A stretch of DNA of 64,000 nucleotides from Paramecium pentaurelia. Taxonomy: Eukaryota > Ciliophora > Oligohymenophorea > Peniculida > Parameciidae. The notes beneath the pieces were generated by a model that was not told where the DNA came from, did not search any database, and worked only from the letters and a program-made list of their open reading frames with translations. The stretch covers positions 327,851 to 391,850 of the forward strand of contig CAJJDO010000050.1 of the NCBI GenBank assembly GCA_905183005.1. Reading direction: 5' to 3'. Both the position numbers and the translations under genes were made by a program. Positions 48,939 through 58,998 of the stretch are shown one piece after another (the stretch's first letter is position 1; the number at the start of each line of letters is the position of its first letter).

Positions 48939-51900
48939 ATGAAATACACTTAATACATATTGAAAAATCTAATCCCTGAATGGATTAAATTATATCTCAA
49001 CTTCAAATATTTGAAAACACATTTGGCAGTAGTTACCAAATTAAAGAAATTGTTAAGGAAAGCCAAAAAATTAAAACCTAAAGATGTCTATTAATAACTG
49101 AAATATGACGTAGCATCTAATAAATAGCTATTCGAAAAGTTAGAGTAGGATCGTAATGATTTTATGATTGTATTTGATGAAGAATCAGAATAAATTTATA
49201 GTTTTACAGAGTGGAAGTATAGGGAATTACTCATTTTTTTTGAGAAATTAGATAGATAGATGAAAATTATGTAATAAATGGCAGATTATACATATGAAGA
49301 AAGGATTATAGTAACTTGGAATATGGGTTAGAATATTAAGGAAAATCCAAGTGAAGAAGCTGTTGAGGTAAGAGTTTATTTGAAATAAAAAGAAGAGCTT
49401 TTAGAAACAAGTTTTAAATTTTATAATGAATGCTAATAATTGTAATCTTATATTTCATTGAATTCTGAAGGTATTCGTAAGATTCTAAAGAAATATAAAA
49501 AGTAAGAGTTAAAAGGTATTAGAAATAAGGAAATAGAAATACAATATTTTGGGAATGTATCACAATTACAAAAGAAATTGAAGAAATATGAAACAAAAAT
49601 CAATATTTTAAAATCAGATACACAATCTCTTATGATCAATTATTTTTATGCTGATGAGTATGTGTAAATTTATACTAATATAGTCCGAGTGAATGTAGAG
49701 ATCTTATTAGAAAATATACAGAAAAAGGATAGATCAATTTGAAAACAGTATTTTATTTTGGATTTTTTGCAGGAGCAGCTGTGATGATAATTCTAATCAT
49801 ATTAGGAATGAGATTTGATGGTCTTTTAGATCCTAATTCAGATAAAGTATTTAATAAAGCATTTCCATGTTTTAGAGGAATGGCATTATTTATAATTTAT
49901 TATTGGTTCATTACTTTAGATTTAGCAGGTTGGAATTATTTTAATATAAATTACAAAGTCTATTTAGGTTTTAATCATCATTTCTCTACAGTTCAAGAGT
50001 TATTACAAAGAGTTAGTATATTTACTGCTATATTTTTGGTTACTTTCTTATGGTATTGTATTGCAGTAGAAGACTCATTAGGTGATTTATCTAGAGCTGT
50101 TTAAATATTTGATATAAGATATTTACCAATATTATGTTGGATTGTATCCATTCTCTATGTATTTTATCCAACAACTAAATATTTCAATCCTTAAGGTAGG
50201 AAATGGATGTATAAAATGTTTTATGGTGCATTATGGGGACATTTTATAAAGTATGAATCTAGATACACATTCTTTACAGATTATAGAATATTTGAATTTT
50301 AATTATATGTATTAATTAATTTTATTTTAATATATAATTAAGATATCTATAATTCACATCTATGATAACATCTATGAGAGATTTTGATTATACAATCTGT
50401 TATTATCATCATTTTGTAAATTTTATATTTAATAATAGATATTTTTAGGTCAAGAACATAATGGTGAATGTAATTTTTAAAGAAGGTTTACTGCAGCTTA
50501 AGCCAGTATAATACCTTATTTCTTAAAATGTATTTAATATTTGACTCGAGCTAGAGACAAGGGAAAGTTTTTGTTTACAGATGAAATGTATAATTTTATT
50601 AAAACTTCAATTGCAATGTCAGTAGGAATTCTAGCTTATTTGACTCGATTAGATATAAGTTGGAAAAATTATTGGATAGCAGTAGCATGTTTTTGTTCTT
50701 GTTTTGAATATTATTGGGATCTAAAAAAAGATTTTATGTTTTTTGAAAAAGGAACTAAATATAAATTCTTAAGAAGTGATTTAGGTTATAATAGCCCTTA
50801 TATATATTATACTTTGGGAATTTTGAATTTCTTTTTAAGAATTGCATGGGTATTAACAATATCACCTGATATGTATAGAATAATAGGAATTAAAAATGAA
50901 ATGTTTGTATTATGTTTTGGATTTTTAGAAATGAGTAGAAGATTGGTTAATAATTTTCTTAAAATGGAAAAAGAACATATAAATAATTTAAGATCTTTAA
51001 AGAGTATTTCAGATTTGAAATTTCCATTTAAAGAGAAAAAGGATTTGGAATTAGAAGAAATTAAAAGTGTTTATGATGTAGAATCTATATCTACTCTACC
51101 TAGAGTCAGTATTGGAGAATAACATTATGATTAATAGGAAGCTTAATAATATGATTCAAATGAGAGAAACAATCTTAAATTATCAGAGTTTAATCCAAAA
51201 ATAGTAATCAATTAATGTGATGAATCAAAAGAGGAGATACGTAGTCCTATTAAAATGTTATAATCTCCAAAACATTCTATGTTTAGTAAGTAAAATAAAA
51301 AGGTTTCTTTCTTAAATTTATAATTTCCATAATAAGAAGAACCTTCTTTATAATAATAATAATCTGTTATCTCTAAAAAGTAGAGTATTTTAGTTGATAG
51401 ATAATTCTAAGATATTAAAATTCCAAGAAACATTTCCTTTGAAAATTATTTGAATTTTAAATAAAGTTTAAGGAGAATCAATTCATNATAATTCACATCT
51501 ATGATAACATCTATGAGAGATTTTGATTATACAATCTGTTATTATCATCATTTTGTAAATTTTATATTTAATAATAGATATTTTTAGGTCAAGAACATAA
51601 TGGTGAATGTAATTTTTAAAGAAGGTTTACTGCAGCTTAAGCCAGTATAATACCTTATTTCTTAAAATGTATTTAATATTTGACTCGAGCTAGAGACAAG
51701 GGAAAGTTTTTGTTTACAGATGAAATGTATAATTTTATTAAAACTTCAATTGCAATGTCAGTAGGAATTCTAGCTTATTTGACTCGATTAGATATAAGTT
51801 GGAAAAATTATTGGATAGCAGTAGCATGTTTTTGTTCTTGTTTTGAATATTATTGGGATCTAAAAAAAGATTTTATGTTTTTTGAAAAAGGAACTAAATA

Positions 51901-52871
51901 TAAATTCTTAAGAAGTGATTTAGGTTATAATAGCCCTTATATATATTATACTTTGGGAATTTTGAATTTCTTTTTAAGAATTGCATGGGTATTAACAATA
52001 TCACCTGATATGTATAGAATAATAGGAATTAAAAATGAAATGTTTGTATTATGTTTTGGATTTTTAGAAATGAGTAGAAGATTGGTTAATAATTTTCTTA
52101 AAATGGAAAAAGAACATATAAATAATTTAAGATCTTTAAAGAGTATTTCAGATTTGAAATTTCCATTTAAAGAGAAAAAGGATTTGGAATTAGAAGAAAT
52201 TAAAAGTGTTTATGATGTAGAATCTATATCTACTCTACCTAGAGTCAGTATTGGAGAATAACATTATGATTAATAGGAAGCTTAATAATATGATTCAAAT
52301 GAGAGAAACAATCTTAAATTATCAGAGTTTAATCCAAAAATAGTAATCAATTAATGTGATGAATCAAAAGAGGAGATACGTAGTCCTATTAAAATGTTAT
52401 AATCTCCAAAACATTCTATGTTTAGTAAGTAAAATAAAAAGGTTTCTTTCTTAAATTTATAATTTCCATAATAAGAAGAACCTTCTTTATAATAATAATA
52501 ATCTGTTATCTCTAAAAAGTAGAGTATTTTAGTTGATAGATAATTCTAAGATATTAAAATTCCAAGAAACATTTCCTTTGAAAATTATTTGAATTTTAAA
52601 TAAAGTTTAAGGAGAATCAATTCATTCAGATTAACATAATTTTTAGAGTAACCAAAAGATACACAAATAAATGTTCATGATTATGCTGACATTCATCCAA
52701 ATATGGATTTAGTAGAAAAGGCTAAAAAGGAAGAAATTCAAATGCAATCAAAATAAAAGAAATTAAAAAATGAAAATAAATAATATTTAAAGGTAATGTA
52801 TATATTATTATATTTAATAGATGATTGAATAATATTATGAAAAATATGACATAAAATTGAAGCATGGATGA
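48939..52871 (+). CDS. SPX-EXS phosphate exporter (XPR1/PHO1/SYG1 family)
   Basis: An SPX domain (residues 1-250; MKYTQYILKNLIPEWIKLYL, then the Lys cluster KLKKLLRKAKK that in this family binds inositol pyrophosphates) is followed by the EXS membrane domain (FYFGFFAGAAVMIILIIL, FITLDLAGWNYF, SMRDFDYTICYY, KDFMFFEKGTKY). The C-terminal tail is disordered. XPR1 proteins export phosphate. Three introns are seen (26 nt at about 49660-49685; 23 nt from about 50415; 28 nt from about 52793). As printed, the gene is broken twice: by a 68-bp IES-like insert (50282-50349) and by a 1,139-bp duplicated segment with an N. Leaving out the insert, one copy and the introns gives exactly 883 codons, so the real protein is about 882 residues. 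Confidence 0.9.
50282..50349. mobile_element. retained internal eliminated sequence (IES)
   Basis: This 68-bp segment starts at TA and is followed by TA at 50350-50351. Its left end is TATAGAAT and its right end, read on the other strand, is TATAGATA; both keep the TATAG core of the Paramecium IES end consensus TAYAGYNR. Precise excision leaving one TA changes TTTACAGAT..TA..ATTCACATC into codons FFTDQFTSM, which matches the conserved D-Q-[LF]-x-S motif of EXS proteins (ADQLNSL in animals as I recall), and restores the frame. No intron solution of the right length exists here. Size and ends both fit a retained IES. Confidence 0.85.
50349..51486 (+). repeat. first copy of an exact 1,138-bp duplication
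   Basis: This copy is identical to 51488-52625 at a constant offset of 1,139 bp. It covers the second half of the EXS domain and most of the C-terminal tail of the phosphate exporter. It ends in ATTCAT directly before the single N at 51487. Most likely it is the right-hand end of one assembly contig. Confidence 0.9.
51487..51487. other. single ambiguous base, contig join
   Basis: This is the only N I noticed in the window. It lies exactly between the two copies of the 1,138-bp repeat, which points to an artificial join of two overlapping contigs. Confidence 0.9.
51488..52625 (+). repeat. second copy of the 1,138-bp duplication
   Basis: This copy begins at ATAATTCAC, one base before the right TA boundary of the IES-like insert, and continues past 52625 into the unique 3' end of the exporter gene. 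The identity has no visible substitutions. Only this copy leads into the proper gene end, so a corrected model should keep one copy. Confidence 0.9.
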
Positions 52872-52973
52872 ATTATGTGTATATAAAATCATATATTAAA
52901 TATAAATCTCATTATATTTGAAATATCTCATTCTATTCTATTTCAAATATTAATCAATATAATTTAAATTAAA

Positions 52974-53905
52974 ATGTAAACAGAGAAAACTATACCAAAA
53001 ACAAAAGCAGCATAATTTACAATGGCATAATTATAAGAAGAAACCAATAAATTATAAAAGAGGATCAAAAAAATAATATCAAGATTAATTAGATAGTACA
53101 AAGAAGAGAGTGTAATCAGTTATTATTATCTGAAGGGGTTATATAACAACACTTCCATATTTAGTAGCAAACATTGTGGAAATATTGAAAATTGAGACAT
53201 AAGATAAAGATTAACAAGATCAATCTGTAACAGATGATTATTCAACAATCTCTGGAAATGGTATTGTTATCAAGATTACAACTAAATAAATATGATGACT
53301 AGGGCATGTGCTGCTTAAACAAAGGATAAATTCTTGAAATTGGCTGGACCTAAATTAGTATAAATATATACAGGAGATGGAGCTAAAATGGTTAGAGAGC
53401 CATTTTAATTAAATGCACTAGCCATTATCTTTATTGATGAATTAGATCCTATTGGAACAAACTGATATGAAAGTGATAAAAATAGTGATAGACAAGTTTA
53501 AAGAACTATGCTTGAATTATTGAATCAACTTGATGGATTTAGTCCTAATGATAAAATTAAAGTATTTTTTAATTATAATATTTATAGTTCATTTCTGCAA
53601 CCAATAGACCTAATATTTTAGATCCAGCCTTGTTAAGATCAGGTAGATTGGATAGATAGATTGAATTCCCATTTCCAAATGAAAAATCTAGAGCATAAAT
53701 TTTAAAGATTCATTATAGAAAGATCTCTGTTGCTAAAGAAACTGTTAATTATGTAGAAATTGCTAGAAATACTAATTAATTTAATGATGCTTAATTGAAT
53801 GCTGTCTGGTATGATAGCATTGAATAGAGGAGGAACATTCTTAATTCATGAAGATTTTGTTGAAGGTATTGCTTTAGTGCAACCAAAAAGAAAAGTAGTT
53901 AAAAT
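52974..53905 (+). pseudogene. decayed 26S proteasome ATPase subunit RPT5
   Basis: RPT5 is one of six AAA ATPases at the base of the proteasome cap. Homology is clear in pieces: TLPYLVANIVEIL and VIKITTKQ from the N-terminal part, then MMTRACAAQTKDKFLKLAGP, VQIYTGDGAKMVREPF, AIIFIDELDPIGTN (Walker B), QRTMLELLNQLDGF, SATNRPNILDPALLRSGRLD and RGGTFLIHEDFVEGIALVQ. Lesions are: about 90-100 residues missing at 53293 including the OB-fold end and the Walker A lysine loop; several residues missing after VREPFQLN; an in-frame TGA at 53463-53465; a frameshift near 53801-53811; and no proper C-terminal HbYX end. A normal 26-nt intron (53562-53587) remains. It is probably a duplicate lost after whole-genome duplication. 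Confidence 0.85.
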
Positions 53906-54044
53906 TATTATGCTTGAATTGTATTTCAATATGTATATGAGTATTTTATATTTGAATTATTTATTATGTATTTAGTAATTATTGATTCCTAAAAATGCCT
54001 TATTAAACCAGTATGAAAATTTTATAATATATATATATAAATAG

Positions 54045-54361
54045 ATGGAAAAATAATAAATCAGCATATAGTTTACTTACATTCCTACTGAAGAAGAGAA
54101 ATCAAAGGATTTAGAAAAGTAATTAGATTTAACTACTAAATAATTGTTACATCCTAAGCTTAAATGGACTGCTATATTCTTAGCATTACTTTCAGCTATT
54201 CTGTATTCTATTGGGTTTGTATAATTAAACATATTTTAAGAGCATTCATCCAAATTCATTTTGAAGAAGACTCAACTGCCCTTTATTTGATTGCCTCTCT
54301 TTGTCTATTGCCTCTCATCTATTGCTTATTCAAAGTATGTAAAAAAAAAGAAGATTTATGA
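54045..54361 (+). CDS. TMEM230/TMEM134-like two-span membrane protein
   Basis: The product has 96 residues with one 26-nt intron (54215-54240). A polar N-terminus of about 40 residues (SIQFTYIPTEEEKSKDLEKQ) precedes helix 1 (WTAIFLALLSAILYSIGAF). A short acidic loop (HFEEDSTALY) leads to helix 2 (LIASLCLLPLIYCLFKV) and a basic tail KKKEDL. Size, two helices and HPKLKW before helix 1 fit the TMEM230/TMEM134 family, which traffics secretory and recycling vesicles. Without the intron the frame stops early. Confidence 0.65.
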
Positions 54362-54766
54362 TAATCAATATTTATAATTTCTTTTTATCCTAAATCTTAA
54401 AATATCATTTATTACCTTTTTAGACAATAATATATTGTAATCATGAGGATATTACATAATATTATTAATATCATCATAGAATAATACTATTTTAACAATT
54501 ATTATTATTGTTTTTAAAATAATTAATACTTTTCAAATATATAAAATATATAGTTTTATTTTGAATATATTTATATTTAAGTATTAATGCAGCATTTAAT
54601 CTAGTAAAATTGATATAATTAATTCACTTAAACAATTAAAAATTCTGAATTCATGTTAATTTATATTCAATAGATATTCTTTTATCAAGATTTACATATT
54701 TAAATCTAACCTATTATGTAATTAAATTATAGAATATTAAAATAATATAATTATTATCCTTATTTG
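54362..54766. other. intergenic region
   Basis: This 405-bp AT-rich region lies between two plus-strand genes. No frame with coding character and no RNA gene seen. Confidence 0.5.
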
Positions 54767-55550
54767 ATGTTTAGTGATCTCAAATGCTAAAATGAAGGCC
54801 ATGAAAATGAAAAAATATATGGAGTTTGTACTGATCCAGATTGTTAACAAAAGAGACCTTTTTGTGTTGGTTGTAAATTTGAATTACATTCAACACATAT
54901 ATCTTAATTAAGAAAATTTGATGATTTGAATAATTGGATTATTGAAAATAACACAATAACAAAGAACTTACAGAAACTTTTAGAATAATTAAATGAAATT
55001 GTATATTCAATAAAAAAATCAATTGAGACTACATAATAGTGTCATAATTTTAATTTTACTCAAATGAATTACGCTACTTTAGACAATACTATAAATAATT
55101 TGATAAAATCTTGGATTAGTTAAAAGGAGATTTATTACCTTGTAGAAAAAATGATGTAATCATCAATTACTTAAACAACAATATAAAGCATAAATGCTTG
55201 TTTAAACAATTAACCAAGTATATTTACTATTATAAATAGATCGATTATTTAATACATTAACAAAATAACCAGAAAATTAATAAAATTATAGATAATTTAT
55301 AATTTCAAACAATAATTAACCATAAACTTCTTAAATTCCTTAACAAAATTAACTCTTTATTTAGAATAACATGCAAATTCCATGTATTAAAAATTAAGAT
55401 AAAAATAATATATAATAATTCAAGTAGGATGGTGCTAAATTAATAATTAATTTTAATAATCAAAAAGAAGGACAGCCATAAAAAATCTAATTAGGTACTG
55501 TTTAAAAGTAGAATCCAATCAATAATTAATTTCCAAATAGATTCTAATGA
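54767..55550 (+). CDS. B-box-like zinc-finger protein (copy A of a neighbouring pair)
   Basis: The product has 253 residues with one 22-nt intron (55218-55239). The finger reads CQNEGHENEKIYGVC, then C ... KRPFCVGC ... H-S-T-H. A helical segment of about 110 residues follows (LQKLLEQLNEIVYSIKKS). The C-terminal 110 residues are Gln/Asn-rich and disordered. The finger is closely related to the one in the next gene (both have KRPFCVGC). A protein-binding adaptor role is likely. No ligase RING is present. Confidence 0.7.
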
Positions 55551-56359
55551 ATGGTCAATTCAAATAATAATTTTTAAATTGAAAAAATTATAAAACTATG
55601 AATTAATTTATATATTCAGAGACAAAATATTCTTTTTAATAATATAATTATAATTTATTATCATTCTTTTATAGTTATGAGAATAAAATGAATCTTTTTT
55701 TATATTATCATAATTCTTTTTTATAAATCAATTTGAAATCAAAAACATATGTTTTTTCCAATTTTGTATAAAAAAATTGCATAATTAACTTTTTAAAATT
55801 ATTTATCAACTACAAAATTACTACATCAAATGAAGAATCCATGAATTCTTTAATTTTTATATCAAATAAATTTACAATACTTTTAGAATTATTCTAGAAG
55901 TTATAGAAATTATTATATAATTTTATTTTTTTTAATATTGTGATGAAATGGATTTATTTTCATTTTTTAAATAAAAACCAGATGTATAAAACTTAATTAA
56001 TTTTTAATGATATCAATTTTAGAAAGTAATACATCAAATTAATATTATTATTATATTTGTATAGTAAAACTTATAAATTTTGATTAAGAAACTTATAAAA
56101 TGAATCAAACCATTAATCTTTTCACTTATTTTTATCATTTGGTTATTATCCTCTAGATAATAAAATTATAAATAATAAATATTTGGTTTTGATAGAATAA
56201 GAAGGATTTTATTAATTTTACATGCAAAAACAATTCATTGTTATAGTAAATACTATCCTTTGAAAACTTAAAATTTATATTAAAGCATTATATATAATAG
56301 ACATCCATCATTTAAAGAAGATAAATGAGTCACAAAATAAATTATTATTTATTATCTTA
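55551..56359. other. intergenic region between zinc-finger paralogues
   Basis: This 809-bp AT-rich stretch separates two related genes. No coding-like frame seen. It may contain remnants of the original duplication, but I see no clear repeat. Confidence 0.5.
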
Positions 56360-57283
56360 ATGTAAAGAGTTTAAGGTGTTCTTAATTGTCAAATAGATGG
56401 TCATCGTGAAAGTGTTATTATTGGTGTATGTGTTAATAAGGAATGTTAACACAAAAGGCCTTTTTGTGTTGGATGTTAATATTAATTTCATAATACTCAT
56501 ATTGATGACTTAAAATGTTTTAATGATCTTAAAAATTGGAATTGTTAAAATACTCAAATAATTGAGAATCTTAAAAATTATCTAGATGATTTAAATGGGC
56601 TTATTAAAAAAATTTCTAATTTAATAGAAGCTACTTCTTAAAAAAATACTTATTAGAATTTCTAGGAAATGAATTTTACTGATTTGCACAACAGTATAAA
56701 TAACTAAATTGCTTTATGGAATCATTAATAATAAATGTAAGCTCTTTTATAAGAGTTATTTCCTACAAATGCTAGAAATAAAATTAAAAATATTTGCCCA
56801 ATATAATTAATTAATTTTCCTGGGAAAATAAATTCTAGTGTTAATAATTTAGAAATGAAAAAAATTATACAAGGGTAAGATTATTCGAAAGGGGCTTAAG
56901 GATTAAGATAAAATATGTAAAATTAAAATAACATTTAAATTCAGTCATATCCGGACGTAAGTAAATTTTCATAAAACATAACTATCGAATAAGCAAATTT
57001 ATAAACTCCTTAAAAAATCAGAGATTAATAAACTAATATAAATTTTGAGAGATAAAATCAACATATAATACAAAAACTAAATTAAAAAAATGAAAAGTAT
57101 TTAGGTTCAAACTATTGTAATTTATAAAATAACAATACCAAAACATAACAATCACTCAGCATTTAAGAACGCACAAAGCTACAAAATCCCAACCAAAATA
57201 TATTTAGAAAGAATAGTCCTCCTCGATTAAACCCCACAAATTCTACAACTTTTAGAAATAATGATTTTAAATTTCCAAAATGA
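56360..57283 (+). CDS. B-box-like zinc-finger protein (copy B of a neighbouring pair)
   Basis: This intronless gene encodes 307 residues. The finger reads CQIDGHRESVIIGVC, then C ... KRPFCVGC ... H-N-T-H. A coiled region follows (NLKNYLDDLNGLIKKISNLI). A long Gln/Asn/Ser-rich disordered tail ends SPPRLNPTNSTTFRNNDFKF. It lacks the intron of copy A, and outside the finger the two are only loosely similar, so the duplication is not recent. The start could also be an upstream ATG in another frame if an unseen intron exists. Confidence 0.65.
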
Positions 57284-57752
57284 AAAATGAAATATATAAA
57301 ATTAATTTAACTTATCATTGTTTTATGAGTTTAATTTCTTGAGAAAAAATAAATTAGAAATATAAATAAAAGCATATCTGATTGTCGATAATATTGAGAA
57401 TAAGTATACAATAAGAGTATAATAGAAAGACAATAAATATATATAGAATAGGATAGTCTAGAAAATCTATGATATTAATATAAATTTCATAAAGAGAATA
57501 TTAATTTATAATTATTATATACTAGTTTCTGATTAATAATTTTGCATATTTATGATAATGATTAGAACTATTTAATTAATTTAATCTTCTAAATCATCAA
57601 TAAATTGTATAGAATACTCTTTTATTGATCAAAAAATAAATAATAATACAATGTAAAATATGAATTATTAAATCTCAATTTGCAGTTGATGCTTAATTAG
57701 TAATAAATGAAAACTTCATTTATAATTATTAGGAATATTATTTATTATTAAT
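57284..57752. other. intergenic region
   Basis: This 469-bp AT-rich stretch lies between two plus-strand genes. No coding-like frame or RNA gene seen. Confidence 0.5.
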
Positions 57753-58962
57753 ATGAGTGATATTTTAGTTAAAAAACTAAATAATTCTTGTTTAATTGTT
57801 CTATATACTGCAGGTGCTGGAGCATAAGCTTTAAATCATTTCACACTTCATCCAGGTTCATCAAAATATGCATTAGAGTCATCCAGTTTTTATGCAAAAG
57901 GGAGTTTAGAAATACTTTTAAACAGAAATATTGAAAAATATGTTACAGAACAAGTAGCAGAAGATATGGCACTTAAAGCTTTAATAAGATCTCATGAGAT
58001 TTTAAGCTAAGAAAATAATATTGATAAGTATAATTTCTTTTCTATTAAGATTTAATACTACTTTAGGAATAGGAATTACTGCAGCTATTAGATCTGTAAA
58101 TGAAAGATAGGGAAAACATCATGCATTTATTAGTTTAAATTATGGAATTAAAAAATATACTTATTATTTAGATTTGGTAAAATATGTAAGAACAAGAGAA
58201 GAAGAGGATCAATTCATTTCTGATATTTTATTTAAATTAATAATTAGACATTCATCTTAATAATAAGATGAGGAATAAGAATTAGTAGATAAAATTGAAA
58301 TTTTAGAAAATGCTACTATTATATTAAAAATTAAAGAATCAAAGATGAACTAAAACTTAATTAAATCATTACAAAATCAAACAGGTATACTAAACTCTAT
58401 TTTAATAAATGCTAATCAATATCAATTAAATCCAATTGTTTAAGATGCCATAATATTAAGTGGTTCATTTAATCCAATTCATACTGGGCATATTGAATTA
58501 GCTAAAATGGCATAAACATTATTGGGATTGCCAAATGTTTATTATGAATTATCTATTAAAAATGCTGATAAATAAGATATCACTATCTAAGATGTAGAAA
58601 AGAGAATAGAGTTGATGAAAAAGTACAATTTAAATATCATATTATCTAATAAAGCATTTTTTAAAGATAAAAATGTATTTTTAAAGAATGGAGCTTTTGC
58701 TATTGGAATAGATACATATAAAAGACTTGTTGATGTTAAATATTATAATAATTCTATTCAAGAAAGAGATCTTTCTCTTTTTTTGTTTTTACAAAATAAT
58801 AATAAGATTATAGTAGCACCTAGATACAATGAAATAACATAAAAATTAGAATCCTTAAATGATTATGAAATTCCAAAAATATTTGAAAAGAATGTAATAG
58901 AATTGAAAGAATTTAGAAATGATATTTCTTCAACAAAAATAAGAGAAAATGAAGGCAATTGA
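57753..58962 (+). CDS. CinA-like domain fused to a nucleotidylyltransferase (NMNAT-like)
   Basis: The product has 395 residues with one 22-nt intron (58028-58049). Residues 10-170 resemble the C-terminal CinA (PncC) domain: VLYTAGAGAQALNHF, LHPGSSKYALESSSFYAKGS and TLGIGITAAI, echoing the TGG, PGAS and GITG-type motifs of NMN amidases, although the first motif reads TAGAG. Residues 220-390 carry the nucleotidylyltransferase signatures SGSFNPIHTGHIELA (GSFxPxHxGH) and, at the end, ISSTKIRE (ISxTxIR). The pairing suggests one protein that deamidates NMN and adenylates the product, or a related nucleotide repair step in NAD metabolism. A similar architecture exists in plants as I recall. The function is inferred. 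Confidence 0.75.
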
Positions 58963-58998
58963 ATTTATTAATGAATAAATTTGAATTAAGGTTAAGAT

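Noticed and set aside
50315..50348. 34-nt intron in the exporter gene starting GTATTAATT
   Set aside because: It leaves the wrong frame and reaches a TGA soon after. The IES model fixes frame and motif together.
51680..52261. Second identical 193-residue membrane protein gene
   Set aside because: It is the duplicate half of the exporter EXS domain created by the contig join at the N, not a separate gene.
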